From the NCBI GenBank assembly GCA_963706885.1, contig CAVPNX010000031.1, positions 186,001 to 250,000 on the forward strand: a stretch of DNA of 64,000 nt, given 5' to 3'. The DNA comes from Prado023 sp963706885. Its GTDB lineage: Bacteria > Actinomycetota > Actinomycetes > S36-B12 > CAIYMF01. Positions within the stretch are counted from its first letter, which is position 1. Each line of letters opens with the position of its first letter. A model generated the notes under the pieces. It did no database searches. It was not told the origin of the DNA and was given only the letters and a program-made list of their open reading frames with translations. Made by a program: the position numbers and the translations under genes. Shown here one piece after another: positions 45,485 through 54,415 of the stretch.

Positions 45485-46213
45485 TCAGGCCACGCGCATG
45501 CGGACCTCGTCGAGCACGTCGGAGATCGAGTCGCGCACGACCACCTCGGCAGCGTCGTCGTAGGGGGTCGCCTCGGCGTTGACGATGGCCAGGGTGCCCG
45601 CGACCCCGGCCAGGCCGGCCACCGGGTTCACCTGCAGGGAGGTGCCGATCGCCACCAGCAGGTCCGCCTCGTCCGCAGCTGCGAAGGCGGCATCGAGCAC
45701 CGCAGGATCCAGGGCCTGCCCGAACGAGATCGTCGCCGTCTTCAGGATGCCGCCGCACAGCACGCAGGGTGGATCGGGCTCGGGGCGGGCCAGCACCTCG
45801 GGGGTCGGCCACCGGCCGCCGCAGGACAGGCAGGTCACCTCCCAGATCGACCCGTGCAGCTCCAGGACCCCAGCGGATCCGGCGCGCTGGTGCAGCCCGT
45901 CGATGTTCTGGGTCATCAGGGTGTCCAGCCGCCCGCCGACCTGCAGGGCGGCCAGGGCGAGGTGGCCGCGGTTCGGCTCGGCGGTCCACGCCGGGTTCTC
46001 GCGCCGATTGGCCCACGCCATCCGGCGCACCTCGGGATCGCGCATGTAGGTCCCGATGTCGAACATCGCCTGGGCGGCCGGGTTGCGGGTCCACAGCCCG
46101 TTCGGCCCCCGGAAGTCGGCGATCCCGGAATCGGTGCTGATCCCCGCCCCGGTGAGGACGACGACCCGCTGCGACCCCTGCCACAGGTCCACCAGTGCCC
46201 GTGCGCTCGTCAT
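45485..46213 (-). CDS. cobB: NAD-dependent protein deacylase (sirtuin)
   Basis: The roughly 242-residue Sir2 protein removes acyl groups from lysines using NAD. GAGISTDSGIADFRGPNGLW, MTQNIDGLHQRAG with catalytic histidine ELHGS, and a four-cysteine zinc site (CLSC, CVLC) are all present. The start may be ATG 46213 or 46222 three codons earlier. GIGTSLQVNPVAG binds NAD. It reads divergently from the P-loop kinase gene with 46 bp between start codons. Confidence 0.93.
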   Translation of the reverse strand: MTSARALVDLWQGSQRVVVLTGAGISTDSGIADFRGPNGLWTRNPAAQAMFDIGTYMRDPEVRRMAWANRRENPAWTAEPNRGHLALAALQVGGRLDTLMTQNIDGLHQRAGSAGVLELHGSIWEVTCLSCGGRWPTPEVLARPEPDPPCVLCGGILKTATISFGQALDPAVLDAAFAAADEADLLVAIGTSLQVNPVAGLAGVAGTLAIVNAEATPYDDAAEVVVRDSISDVLDEVRMRVA

Positions 46214-46259
46214 GGGCCTCATGATGGCCCACCGCCCGCCGACGCGCGATGATGGGGCG

Positions 46260-46835
46260 ATGCCGACCCCGCAGTGCGTCCCGGAGATCGCGCGCCGGGT
46301 CCTGAGCGGTCAGCCGACGTGCGGGGCCACCCGCCTGGTGTGCATCGATGGACCTGCGGGTTCGGGCAAGACGACCCTGGCCGACGCCCTTGCCGCGACG
46401 CTCGGTGGTGCGCCCGTGGTGCACATGGACGACCTGTACCAGGGGTGGGCCCAGGAGCTGGGCGATCCCCTGGCGCGCAGGGTCGAGGCGTGGCTGCTGC
46501 TCGGCTGGGAGGCGGGCCTGCCGGGACTCCACCCGAGGTACGACTGGGGGCTCGGGCGTTACGCCGAATGGGTGACAGTCCCGCCCGCCCCGGTGGTGGT
46601 CCTCGAGGGATGCGCCAGCGGTTCGGCGCTGATCCGCTCCCGTGCGTGTCTCGTGGCCTGGGTCGAAGCTCCTTCGGGCGTCCGGCTGCACCGCGGACTG
46701 CAGCGCGACGGGCCGGAGCTCGAGGCGCAGTGGCGGGCGTGGCAGGCCCATGAGGAGGCGCACTTCGCGGCTGACGCCACCCGCGCCGCAGCCGATGTGG
46801 TCGTCGACGGGGTCACCGGACAGCTCGTGGGCTGA
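46260..46835 (+). CDS. P-loop nucleoside/uridine kinase-like protein
   Basis: A 191-residue P-loop protein starting at ATG 46260. Walker A is GPAGSGKTTLAD, near residues 31-42, followed by VVHMDDLYQGW, the acidic substrate site typical of uridine kinase/AAA-17 proteins, and VVLEGCASGSA. No lid sequence is recognised. Likely phosphorylates a nucleoside or small molecule; substrate not known. It converges on the SCO1664-type gene. Confidence 0.85.
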   Translation: MPTPQCVPEIARRVLSGQPTCGATRLVCIDGPAGSGKTTLADALAATLGGAPVVHMDDLYQGWAQELGDPLARRVEAWLLLGWEAGLPGLHPRYDWGLGRYAEWVTVPPAPVVVLEGCASGSALIRSRACLVAWVEAPSGVRLHRGLQRDGPELEAQWRAWQAHEEAHFAADATRAAADVVVDGVTGQLVG

Positions 46836-46836
46836 T

Positions 46837-46868
46837 GGACCGCCGGCTCGGCGTCCCGCCAGCGGTCC
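46837..46868. terminator. Possible bidirectional terminator between convergent genes
   Basis: GGACCGC at 46837-46843 pairs with GCGGTCC at 46862-46868 with an 18-nt loop that contains further GC pairing (CGGC/GCCG). It lies in the 36-bp gap between the kinase and SCO1664-type genes. Confidence 0.35.
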
Positions 46869-46871
46869 GAC

Positions 46872-47672
46872 TCACATCGGCGGCCAGGGCAGGGACGGCC
46901 AGTCCGCCCCGGGCATCGGGAACTCGCGCTCCTGCAGGAGTGCGTCCAGCCGGGCCAGGGCGGCATCCACCTCGTCGGCGGACAGGTGGGCCGCGCGATG
47001 CGGGGTGTCACTCCCCCACTGCCCGACCAGGGCCCGGAAGCCGGTCGCCCCGCCGCCCAGCTCGGCGAGCAGGTCCTGCGGGATGGGCTCCCCCGCCCAG
47101 CCCCACAGGACCGTGCGCAGCTTGTCGTCGGCGTGGAAGGTCACCCCGTGGTCGATGCCCGCGACCGATCCGTCGGCGCGGCGCAGGACGTGACCGCCCT
47201 TGCGGTCGGCGTTGTTGACCAGGGCATCGAGCAGGACCAAGCGTTGCAGCGCCGGGCTGGACTCGTGGGCCAGGACGATCGATGCCCCGCCGGCGTCGCG
47301 TCCCTCGGCAACCTCGCGCCAGCCGGTCGGAACCTGCCCGGACGGGAACAGCGCCACCGGGTCGTCGTCGGCCGCCTCCACCCAGGCCTGGCACATGCCG
47401 GCGCCGAACGGGCCCTCCTCACGCCACGTCGTGGCCGGGATGAGGTCCCAGCCGAAGCAGTCGGCGACCTCAGCGGTGAGCACCTCCCGGGCGGCCAGCG
47501 CGGCCCCCGGGAAGTCCCACAGGGGACGCTCACCGGACACCGGCTTGTAGATGCAGCGCAGCGGACCCTCGTCGGTGGCGACCTCGGCCAGGAGGGCGAG
47601 GTTGGAGGCCTGCGCCAGGCGCCCCAGCACCTGCAGCTCACCGGAGGCCAGCGCCTGCATCGGCAGGGTCAC
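46872..47672 (-). CDS. SCO1664-family protein (kinase-like fold)
   Basis: GTG 47672 overlaps the stop of the DUF3090 gene by 4 bp (GTGA) and is chosen for this reason; a longer open frame upstream overlaps that gene. The 266-residue protein belongs to the SCO1664 family of actinobacteria, related to phosphatidylinositol-3/4-kinase folds, with IYKPVSGERPLWDFP, LLDALVNNADRKGGHVL and DHGVTFHADDKLR. No biochemical role is established. It forms a conserved trio with DUF3090 and a phosphomutase-like gene. Confidence 0.88.
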   Translation of the reverse strand: MTLPMQALASGELQVLGRLAQASNLALLAEVATDEGPLRCIYKPVSGERPLWDFPGAALAAREVLTAEVADCFGWDLIPATTWREEGPFGAGMCQAWVEAADDDPVALFPSGQVPTGWREVAEGRDAGGASIVLAHESSPALQRLVLLDALVNNADRKGGHVLRRADGSVAGIDHGVTFHADDKLRTVLWGWAGEPIPQDLLAELGGGATGFRALVGQWGSDTPHRAAHLSADEVDAALARLDALLQEREFPMPGADWPSLPWPPM

Positions 47673-48214
47673 CTCCGGTAGCCGTTGGCCCGGGGGCAGA
47701 TGTGGCCCGCGGGGTCCAGCGGTTGCTGGCAGTAGGGGCACGGTGGTCGTCCGGCTGCCACGACCCTGCGGGCCCGGTCGATGAAGTCGATGGACTGCAT
47801 CAGGGTGGTCCGGACCCGCAGGACGGGCGGACCCTCGTCCTCGTCGTCGAGCTCGGTGGGATCGAGGTCCTCCTCGCTGCTCTGCCCGTGGAGCTCGAAG
47901 AGCATCTGCTCGGTGGCCGGGTCCCAGCCGAAGGCGATCGCCCCGACCCGGAACTCCTCCACCAGGGGGACCTCCAGTGGACCGAGGTCCGCGGGGCCCG
48001 GATCGGGGACGTCGAGGCCGAGTCGCTGGGCCACGTCGGTGATCAAGCCCTCCAGGCGATCAGCCAGGGTCGCCACCTGGGACTTCTCCAGGGCGACGCT
48101 GCTGATCAGGTTCCCCGAGCGGGCCTGCAGGAAGAAGGTGCGCTCCCCCGGCATCCCGACGGTGCCCGCGACGAAGCGCTCCGCCGGGTCATGGAGCAGG
48201 ATCTGCCGAGACAT
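47669..48214 (-). CDS. DUF3090 family protein
   Basis: A 181-residue protein of the actinobacterial family DUF3090. Recognised are RQILLHDPAERFVAGTVG near the start and FLQARSGNLISSVALEK, and at the C-terminus a CPYCQQPLDPAGHICPRANG motif that may bind zinc. Function unknown. It lies between the phosphomutase and SCO1664-family genes and overlaps the latter by 4 bp, so translation is coupled. Confidence 0.9.
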   Translation of the reverse strand: MSRQILLHDPAERFVAGTVGMPGERTFFLQARSGNLISSVALEKSQVATLADRLEGLITDVAQRLGLDVPDPGPADLGPLEVPLVEEFRVGAIAFGWDPATEQMLFELHGQSSEEDLDPTELDDEDEGPPVLRVRTTLMQSIDFIDRARRVVAAGRPPCPYCQQPLDPAGHICPRANGYRR

Positions 48215-48279
48215 GGCGCCAGACTAGCCCGGCGCCCCGCGCCTCGCCTGCGCGTGCCGACCGCGCCTGAGGCGGGCCA

Positions 48280-48934
48280 TCATCCCGTCCCGCCACCGAC
48301 GGTGGGGCGTCCTGCAGCGGGATCCACAGGCAGCGCCCGGCCGGTGTCGTTCATCCGGAGCACCATCGACCGGTCCGCGTGGTAGCGCACCACGCTGACC
48401 GATCCCGGGCCCACGACGATCCGCTGGAACTGGTCGAGTGGCTGGCCCAGGGCAGCGGACAGGATCGCCTTGATCACATCGCCGTGCGAGACGATGGCAA
48501 CGGCGCCGTCCGGGTGCCGGGAGACCCAGTCGTCCACCGCGGAGGTGGCGCGCTGGGCCATCGCACGCATGGACTCCCCACCCGGGAACGTCACCGAGGA
48601 GGGCGTGTCCTGGATGACCGGCCACAGCGGCTCCTTGGCCAACTCGGCCAGGGGGCGTGCCGGTCCAGTCCCCGTAGTCGCACTCGGTGAGCCGTTCGTC
48701 GGCATGCCGGGCAACGTCGGGCCGGCGGGCCAGCACCCCGTCCGCGGTCTGGATGCAGCGCTCCAGCGGGGAGTGCACCAGCGCGTCCAGGCGCACCTCG
48801 CGCAGGCGCGTCCCGAGAGCCCGCGCCTGGCGGCGGCCCACGGCGTCGAGCAGGACACCGGGGGTGCGCCCCGCCAGGAGGCCCGTCGCGTTCGCCGCGG
48901 TCCGGCCGTGGCGGATCAACACGACAGTGGTCAC
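48280..48934 (-). CDS. MSMEG_4193-type histidine phosphatase/phosphomutase (one frameshift)
   Basis: A histidine phosphatase with VLIRHGRTAANATG at the start and catalytic partner AIVSHGDVIKAIL further on. The first part runs to CDYGDWTG and the second, in another frame, begins PLAELAKEPLWPVIQDTP. Removing one base near 48660 gives 217 residues. The family sits next to DUF3090 and SCO1664 genes throughout actinobacteria; its substrate is unknown. The frame break is probably an error. Confidence 0.85.
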
Positions 48935-48981
48935 GGTCCGCCAGCCTAGTCACGACTGCCCCGGGGTGCGATCATGCCGAT

Positions 48982-50007
48982 GTGATCGTGGGAATGGGCC
49001 GCTACTGCGGCGGCGCGGAGGTCGATGCCGCCCAGTCGCAGGTGATCCGGTCCTCGGGCACGCTGACCCCGGATGCCGTGTCGTTGGTGAGCGCGATGTA
49101 CGCCCGGGCCACCGAGGACCCCTCGGACTTCCTCTGGATGGCGCTGTCCTCGCCCACCCGCAGGGAGCTGGAGGCCCTGGCCGACGTGTTCGACATCCCG
49201 GACCTCTGGATCGCCGATGCACTGAACCCGCGGCAGCGGGCCAAGGCCGAGTTCGCCGAGGGGCATGGCGCCCTGGTCGTGTTCAAGGTCGTGATCTACG
49301 ACGAGCCCACCTCGGCCATCGAGACCGGGCAGATCTCGGTCCTGGTCGGTCCCTCGTACGTTGTGACGGTCCGCCTCGGGCCGGTCGGGTCCCTGGGTCC
49401 GGTGCGCGCGGACATCACGGGCAACCCGGAGCTCCTCGCTGCCGGACCCCTGGCGGCCGTGTACGGCATCGCCGATGCCATCGTGGACGGCTACCTGGAT
49501 GCATCCGACGAGATCGGCAAGGACCTCGACACCATCGAGGAGCATGTCTTCTCCCCCGCGGTGACCGACGACAGCGAGGTGATCTACCTGCTCAAGCGGG
49601 AGAACCTCGAGCTGCGCCGGGCGGTGGCCCCACTCGTCGTCCACGCCCAGCGTCTCGTGGAGGGCCAGATGCCCAACATCCCCGAAGGGCTGCGCACCCA
49701 CTTCCACGACCTCGGGGACCACCTGCTGCGCGTCAACGACTACGTCGAGTCCTACGAGAGCCTGCTCATGACGATGCTGCAGGCGTCGAACGCCCGCCAG
49801 GGACTGCAGCAGAACACCGACATGCGCAAGATGGCTGCCTATGCCGCCATGCTCGCCGTGCCGACTGCGCTCGCCGGGATCTACGGGATGAACTTCCAGC
49901 ACATGCCAGAGCTGTCGTGGCGCTACGGCTACCCGGCCGTCCTGATCGTCATGGGCACGATCCTGGGGCTGATGTTCCGCGCCTTCAAGCGGTCCGGCTG
50001 GCTGTGA
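48982..50007 (+). CDS. corA: CorA-family magnesium/cobalt transporter
   Basis: The 341-residue protein forms a pentameric Mg2+/Co2+ channel. The cytoplasmic domain occupies residues 1-275 and includes the long stalk helix (LLRVNDYVESYESLLMTMLQ). Two C-terminal membrane helices flank the selectivity motif YGMNF. The GTG start at 48982 can be replaced by ATG 48994. No regulatory leader was seen upstream. It converges on uppP with 16 bp between stops. Confidence 0.93.
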   Translation: MIVGMGRYCGGAEVDAAQSQVIRSSGTLTPDAVSLVSAMYARATEDPSDFLWMALSSPTRRELEALADVFDIPDLWIADALNPRQRAKAEFAEGHGALVVFKVVIYDEPTSAIETGQISVLVGPSYVVTVRLGPVGSLGPVRADITGNPELLAAGPLAAVYGIADAIVDGYLDASDEIGKDLDTIEEHVFSPAVTDDSEVIYLLKRENLELRRAVAPLVVHAQRLVEGQMPNIPEGLRTHFHDLGDHLLRVNDYVESYESLLMTMLQASNARQGLQQNTDMRKMAAYAAMLAVPTALAGIYGMNFQHMPELSWRYGYPAVLIVMGTILGLMFRAFKRSGWL

Positions 50008-50023
50008 GTCGCGCCAGCCGGGG

Positions 50024-50905
50024 TCAGGTGCTGGTCAGCACGCCGGTGGAGAGCAGCACCAGAACCAGGGTGCCGAGGCTGATCCGGTAGATGACGAACG
50101 GCATGTACGAGTTGGTGGAGACGTACCTGATCAGCCAGGCGATGACGGCGTAGCCCACCACGAAGGCGATCAGCGTGGCCAGGATCGTCGGACCCCACGC
50201 GACGGCGGGGTCCGAACCGATGTTCAGCGCCTGGTAGAAGCCCGAGGCCAGGACTGCGGGGATCGCCAGCAGGAACGCGTAGCGCGTGGCTGCCTCGCGG
50301 GTGTAGCCCATGAACAGCCCTGCCGTGATCGTGGCCCCGGAGCGCGAGACCCCGGGGATCAGGGCCAGGGCCTGGCAGAAGCCGTAGATGATGCCGTGGC
50401 GGACGCTGAGCTCGCCGAGGTCATGGATGGAGCGGGCGGTGCGGTCGGCGATCCCGAGCAGCACGCCGAAGAAGATGAGCGTGAACGCCACGAGGTAGAG
50501 GTTGCGGGCGACCGTCTCGATCTGGTCGGAGAACACGAATCCGAGCAGCGCGATCGGCAGCGTGCCGATGATGACCAGCCACCCCATCCGGACGTCGGGA
50601 TCACCCCGCGTCCCGGGGTGGGCGAACTGGCCGAACCATGCGCGCAGGATCCGCCAGATGTCCTTGGCGAAGTAGATGAGCACCGCGGTCTCGGTGCCGA
50701 TCTGGGTCACGGCGGTGAACGCGGCGCCCGGGTCGGTCCACCCGAACAGCTGGGACAGGATCAGCAGGTGCGCGCTGCTGGAGATGGGCAGGAACTCCGT
50801 CAGTCCCTGCAGGACGCCAAGGATGATCGCCTGCGCCCAGGTGATCGGATCCGACGACGTCGCCTCGGTCGTGGTGGTGGCCAGAGCAGTCAGGGGTGCC
50901 AGCAT
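50024..50905 (-). CDS. uppP: Undecaprenyl-diphosphatase (UppP/BacA)
   Basis: This membrane enzyme dephosphorylates undecaprenyl pyrophosphate so that the carrier lipid can be reused for cell-wall synthesis; extra copies give bacitracin resistance. ATG 50905 is used because family sequence begins there, giving 293 residues. Motifs: GVLQGLTEFLPISSSAHLL (catalytic Glu) and PGVSRSGATITAG. About eight membrane helices are predicted. The open frame further upstream has no conserved sequence. Confidence 0.94.
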   Translation of the reverse strand: MLAPLTALATTTTEATSSDPITWAQAIILGVLQGLTEFLPISSSAHLLILSQLFGWTDPGAAFTAVTQIGTETAVLIYFAKDIWRILRAWFGQFAHPGTRGDPDVRMGWLVIIGTLPIALLGFVFSDQIETVARNLYLVAFTLIFFGVLLGIADRTARSIHDLGELSVRHGIIYGFCQALALIPGVSRSGATITAGLFMGYTREAATRYAFLLAIPAVLASGFYQALNIGSDPAVAWGPTILATLIAFVVGYAVIAWLIRYVSTNSYMPFVIYRISLGTLVLVLLSTGVLTST

Positions 50906-51066
50906 CAGCGCACCGGCTCCCCCACCGGCACGTCGGGGCACCTCGGTGATGTCTCCCGGCCGGCCTCCACGTGCTCCTCCTCGTGCCCGGGACGTCCTCG
51001 TTCCACGGCGCGCCGAGCCTAGTCGCTCACTGCGCACCGCTCCCCCACCCGATAGCGTGGCGCGCC

Positions 51067-51957
51067 ATGGAGACCAGGACGGTCGGGCGCAGCGGACTGC
51101 AGGTCAGCCGCACGGGTCTGGGCACGATGACCTGGGGCCGGGACACCGACGAGTACGAGGCCCGCGACCAGTTCGCGCTGTTCCTCGAGGCCGGTGGAAC
51201 CCTCTTCGACACCGCCGACGTCTACGCCTCCGGGGCCGCAGAGGAGTTGCTCGGGACGCTGGTTGCCGAGGCCGGCGTGCGCGACGACGTCGTGATCGTC
51301 ACCAAGGCCGGGGGGCGGCGCACGCCCGAGCGCCGGTTCGATGCCTCGCGGCGTCACCTCCTGCGGGCCCTCGACGGATCGTTGGAGCGGCTCGGAACCG
51401 ACTACGTCGACCTCTGGCTGGTGCACGGGTGGGACGAGGTCACCCCCATCGAGGAGACGCTGTCCGCGCTCGCCGCCGCCCAGGAGTCGGGCAGGGCCCG
51501 CTACGTCGGGGTCTCGAACTACGCGCCCTGGCAGCTGGCGCTGGCGGCCACGTCAGCCGAACACCGGCATGAGCTGGCGCTGGTCGCCAACGAGGTGGAG
51601 TACTCGCTGCTCGCCCGCGAGGGGGAGGATGACGTCCTCGGTGCCGCCGCGGCTGTCGGCGCAGGCCTGCTGGCGTGGTCCCCGATCGGTCGAGGGGTGC
51701 TCACGGGCAAGTACCGGCACGGAACGCCCGCGGACTCCCGCGGGGCCTCCCCGCACCTGGGTGGGTTCGTGCGCGAGTACCTCGACGCGTCGCACCGCAG
51801 GGTCGTGGACGCTGTCTGCACCGCCGCCGACGGCTTGGGCGTCGCCCCGGTTGAGGTCGCCATCGCGTGGGTCCGGGACCGCCCGGGCGTGGCGTCCTCG
51901 CTCCTGGGCTCCCCGAACGGCGGCGGGCCGCGGGGCCCCTGCGTGCCGAGGAGCTGA
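51067..51957 (+). CDS. Aldo/keto reductase (C-terminus probably frameshifted)
   Basis: A 296-residue NADPH-dependent TIM-barrel reductase. Seen are GLGTMTWG, FDTADVYASGAAE with catalytic Asp/Tyr, VTKAG, LWLVHGW and SPIGRGVLTGKY. The final part should read LGARTAAGL... and RAEELTSARDIRTAL, but those stretches lie in two other frames near 51910 and 51935. Two single-base insertions would explain it, and the true protein would end past 51957. Substrate unknown. Confidence 0.8.
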   Translation: METRTVGRSGLQVSRTGLGTMTWGRDTDEYEARDQFALFLEAGGTLFDTADVYASGAAEELLGTLVAEAGVRDDVVIVTKAGGRRTPERRFDASRRHLLRALDGSLERLGTDYVDLWLVHGWDEVTPIEETLSALAAAQESGRARYVGVSNYAPWQLALAATSAEHRHELALVANEVEYSLLAREGEDDVLGAAAAVGAGLLAWSPIGRGVLTGKYRHGTPADSRGASPHLGGFVREYLDASHRRVVDAVCTAADGLGVAPVEVAIAWVRDRPGVASSLLGSPNGGGPRGPCVPRS

Positions 51958-52158
51958 CGTCCGCGCGCGATATCCGCACGGCCCTGGCCCGCGGGTCACC
52001 GGCTCCGCACCTCGCGGCGCGAGCTGGTACGAGGTTCTGCCTCACGGGCACTCCCGAGCTGGCCGTGACATGCCTGCGGACACCGGCGCAGACGGCGCCC
52101 GGTGCGGGCTGCTGGAGTCGATGCGGGCGCCCAGCGGGAGCCGGCCAGACTCGTGCCC

Positions 52159-52958
52159 ATGGTTGACATGACGCGCGCCGTCCGGCACCTGGCGTGGGCC
52201 GACGAGAGGTTCTTCGGGCAGTTCGCTGCGCTCCCCGAGGAGGCGATGGGGGCGCGGTACGCGCGCGACCACTGGCCCGCGGGTCACCTCGCTGCCCACA
52301 TCATCGGCGGCGCGAGCTGGTACCGGTACTGCTGCCTTGGTGCCTCAGCCGCGATCCCCGCGTGGACGCGACATGTGGTGCGGGAGGTGGCGGGCCTGCC
52401 CGAGGAGATCGGCGGCACGATGGTGGCCGAGGTGGTTCAGCGGATCCGTGCCCGGATCGCCTCCGGTCGTCGGCCGTGGACCTCGGCAGAGGTGGGACGG
52501 GCAGCGCGAGCCCTCCGGCTGCGGCTGGAGACCGAGGAGGAGCTGCTCGACCGGCAGGGAGCGAGGGCCGGTGCCGGTGCAGGTGTTCGAGGATGACGGG
52601 ATGGCAGCCCAGGACGGTCATCGACGCCACGAGTGCCCTGCGTATCCACCGCCGGCTCAGCGCGATCGCCCACGGCCTGGACGATCCGGAACGCTCGCGC
52701 GACCAGGTCCGCGCCGACGTGCTGGTCGACATTCTGCTCGGTTCGTCCGCGTCGGTCGACCCATCGTCGACCGGCGGTCCCTCCTGAGCCAGGCGTGCCT
52801 GCATGCCACGGAGCACCGGGCGCAGATCTCGTGCGCACTTGAGGCGACAGGGTTCCCGGGCATCGACCTCGACAACCTGGACTTCTGGGCCTTCGAGGCT
52901 TTCCCCGGCATCGACCACGACGACCTGGACCTCTGCCCGAGCCGCGTTCCCGGGCTGA
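52159..52958 (+). CDS. DinB-family protein, interrupted
   Basis: DinB-fold proteins are metal-binding four-helix bundles, often thiol-linked transferases. The 5' part is clear (HLAWADERFFGQFAALPEE, DHWPAGHLAAHIIGGASWY) up to about 52575. The frame then changes and a short FEDDG motif appears at 52586. After this the gene is broken by a segment of about 190 bp that does not belong to the family, and the usual end, HATEHRAQI, reappears only at 52802. A tandem near-copy (FPGID...) follows. The gene is probably not functional as it stands. Confidence 0.65.
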
Positions 52959-54343
52959 GCGCCCGGACCGTCATCGCGGTCAGACCGGCGCAGGAACCTG
53001 TCGAGCACCCGGACGCCGAACTGCAGGCCGTCGATGGGCACCCGTTCGTCGACGCCGTGGAACAGCGCGCCGAAGTCGAGCGTGGGGGGCAGCTGCAGTG
53101 GGGCGAACCCGTAGCAGCGGATCCCCAGGGTGGAGAACGCCTTGGCATCCGTGCCGCCCGACAGCGTGTAGGGCACGGCACGTGCGAACGGGTCCTCCGC
53201 GCGCAGGGCTGCGGCCATCGCGTCGATCGAGGGCCCGTCGAAGGACGTCTCGAGGGCGATGTCACGCACCAGGAACTCCCGGGTGACCCGGTCGCCGAGC
53301 AGTTCGTCGATCGTGGCCAGCATCTCGTCCTCGAGCCCGGGCAGGAAGCGGGCATCGACGTACGCGGTCGCCTCGCCGGGGATCACGTTCACCTTCGCCC
53401 CGGCGTCGAGCATGGTCGGGTTGACGGTGTTGCTCAGCGTCGCGCCGACGATGCGCGCCAGCGGCCCGAGCACGCGTGTGAGCTGCTCGGTGTCGTAGGG
53501 GTCCAGGTCGACGCCCAGTGCATCGGAGAGCTCTGCGACGAATGCCCGGGTGGTGTCGGTGACCCGCACCGGGAATCGATGCTCGCCGAGCCGGGCCACG
53601 GCCTGGCAGAGGGCGGTGACGGCGTTGTCGTCGTTGAGCATGGACCCGTGGCCTGCCCGTCCGGCCGCGTGCAGCCGGAGCCAGCCGATGCCCTTCTCGG
53701 CGGTCTGGACCAGGTAGAGGCGCAGGTCGTCGCGGACGGTCATCGAGAAGCCACCGACCTCACCGACGGCTTCGGTCACCCCGGCGAAGATGTCCGGCCG
53801 GTTGTCGACGAGCCAGTGCGAGCCGTGGATCCCGCCTGCCTCCTCGTCAGGCAGCAGCAGGAGCACGACATCGCGGCGTGGGCGGATCCCGGTGCGGCCC
53901 CAGTGCCGGGCCACGGCCAGGATCATCGCAACCATGTCCTTCATGTCCACCGCGCCGCGGCCCCACACCATGTCCAGGCCGGAGTCCGGGTCGGTGGCGA
54001 TCTCCGCGGCGAACGGCGGATGCGTCCAGTCCGAGGCGCGGGCAGCGACCACGTCGAGGTGCCCGTGCAGCAGCAGCGCCCGGGTTGAGGCGTCCGGGTC
54101 GGTGCCGGGGACCCGCAGCACGATCCCCGCCCGTCGGGCCGAGGTCGTGTGGAACGGCTGCGGATCGAACCCCACCTCCCGCAGGGCCGCCGCCGCGTAC
54201 TCGGCGGCCTCGATCTCGCCGACCGTCTCAGGGCGGTCGCCGGCGTTGGTGGTGTCGATCCGGATGAGGTCCCGGATCAGGGTCACGGCGTCGGCTTCAG
54301 CGTCGGCCAGGGGGCTCAGCGCGGGGTCTGGGAGATCGGCCAC
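52301..54343 (-). CDS. M20 family metallopeptidase (peptidase/deacylase) with over-long 3' ORF
   Basis: The conserved M20 protein covers about 448 residues from ATG 54343: HGHLDVVAARASDWTHPPF (metal His, Asp), GRGAVDMKDM, LPDEEAGG (Glu-Glu), and SGGTDAKAFSTLGIRCYGF. It removes acyl or peptide groups from small substrates. The frame stays open to 52301, another 230 codons, antisense to the interrupted DinB gene and without recognisable domain. The real end is probably near 52975, after RVLDRFLRR. The extension is more likely a shadow of the rearranged region than coding. Confidence 0.75.
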   Translation of the reverse strand: MADLPDPALSPLADAEADAVTLIRDLIRIDTTNAGDRPETVGEIEAAEYAAAALREVGFDPQPFHTTSARRAGIVLRVPGTDPDASTRALLLHGHLDVVAARASDWTHPPFAAEIATDPDSGLDMVWGRGAVDMKDMVAMILAVARHWGRTGIRPRRDVVLLLLPDEEAGGIHGSHWLVDNRPDIFAGVTEAVGEVGGFSMTVRDDLRLYLVQTAEKGIGWLRLHAAGRAGHGSMLNDDNAVTALCQAVARLGEHRFPVRVTDTTRAFVAELSDALGVDLDPYDTEQLTRVLGPLARIVGATLSNTVNPTMLDAGAKVNVIPGEATAYVDARFLPGLEDEMLATIDELLGDRVTREFLVRDIALETSFDGPSIDAMAAALRAEDPFARAVPYTLSGGTDAKAFSTLGIRCYGFAPLQLPPTLDFGALFHGVDERVPIDGLQFGVRVLDRFLRRSDRDDGPGAQPGNAARAEVQVVVVDAGESLEGPEVQVVEVDAREPCRLKCARDLRPVLRGMQARLAQEGPPVDDGSTDADEPSRMSTSTSARTWSRERSGSSRPWAIALSRRWIRRALVASMTVLGCHPVILEHLHRHRPSLPAGRAAPPRSPAAAGGLALPVPPLPRSTADDRRRSGHGSAEPPRPPSCRRSPRAGPPPPAPHVASTRGSRLRHQGSSTGTSSRRR
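52614..52766 (+). pseudogene. DUF222 (13E12-repeat type) protein fragment inside the DinB gene
   Basis: In this one frame the segment reads ATSALRIHRRLSAIAHGL and then DPERSRDQVRADVLVDILLG. That is the consensus end of the DUF222 domain, whose typical form is ...LDQ.RADLLVDLLLG, found in 13E12-repeat proteins of actinobacteria. DUF222-HNH genes are multicopy and mobile-like. Only about 50 codons are present, with no HNH domain and no visible terminal repeats. Confidence 0.55.
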
Positions 54344-54415
54344 GAGGCCATCCTGCCGTGTCCGCGCCTCCGTGGGGTCGCGCGCAGGCCCCCGGCACCG
54401 TGCACAATCTCCCCC

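Noticed and set aside
52437..52838. Minus-strand 133-codon frame over the DUF222 fragment
   Set aside because: Its composition is that of an antisense shadow; the plus strand shows the recognisable domain sequence.
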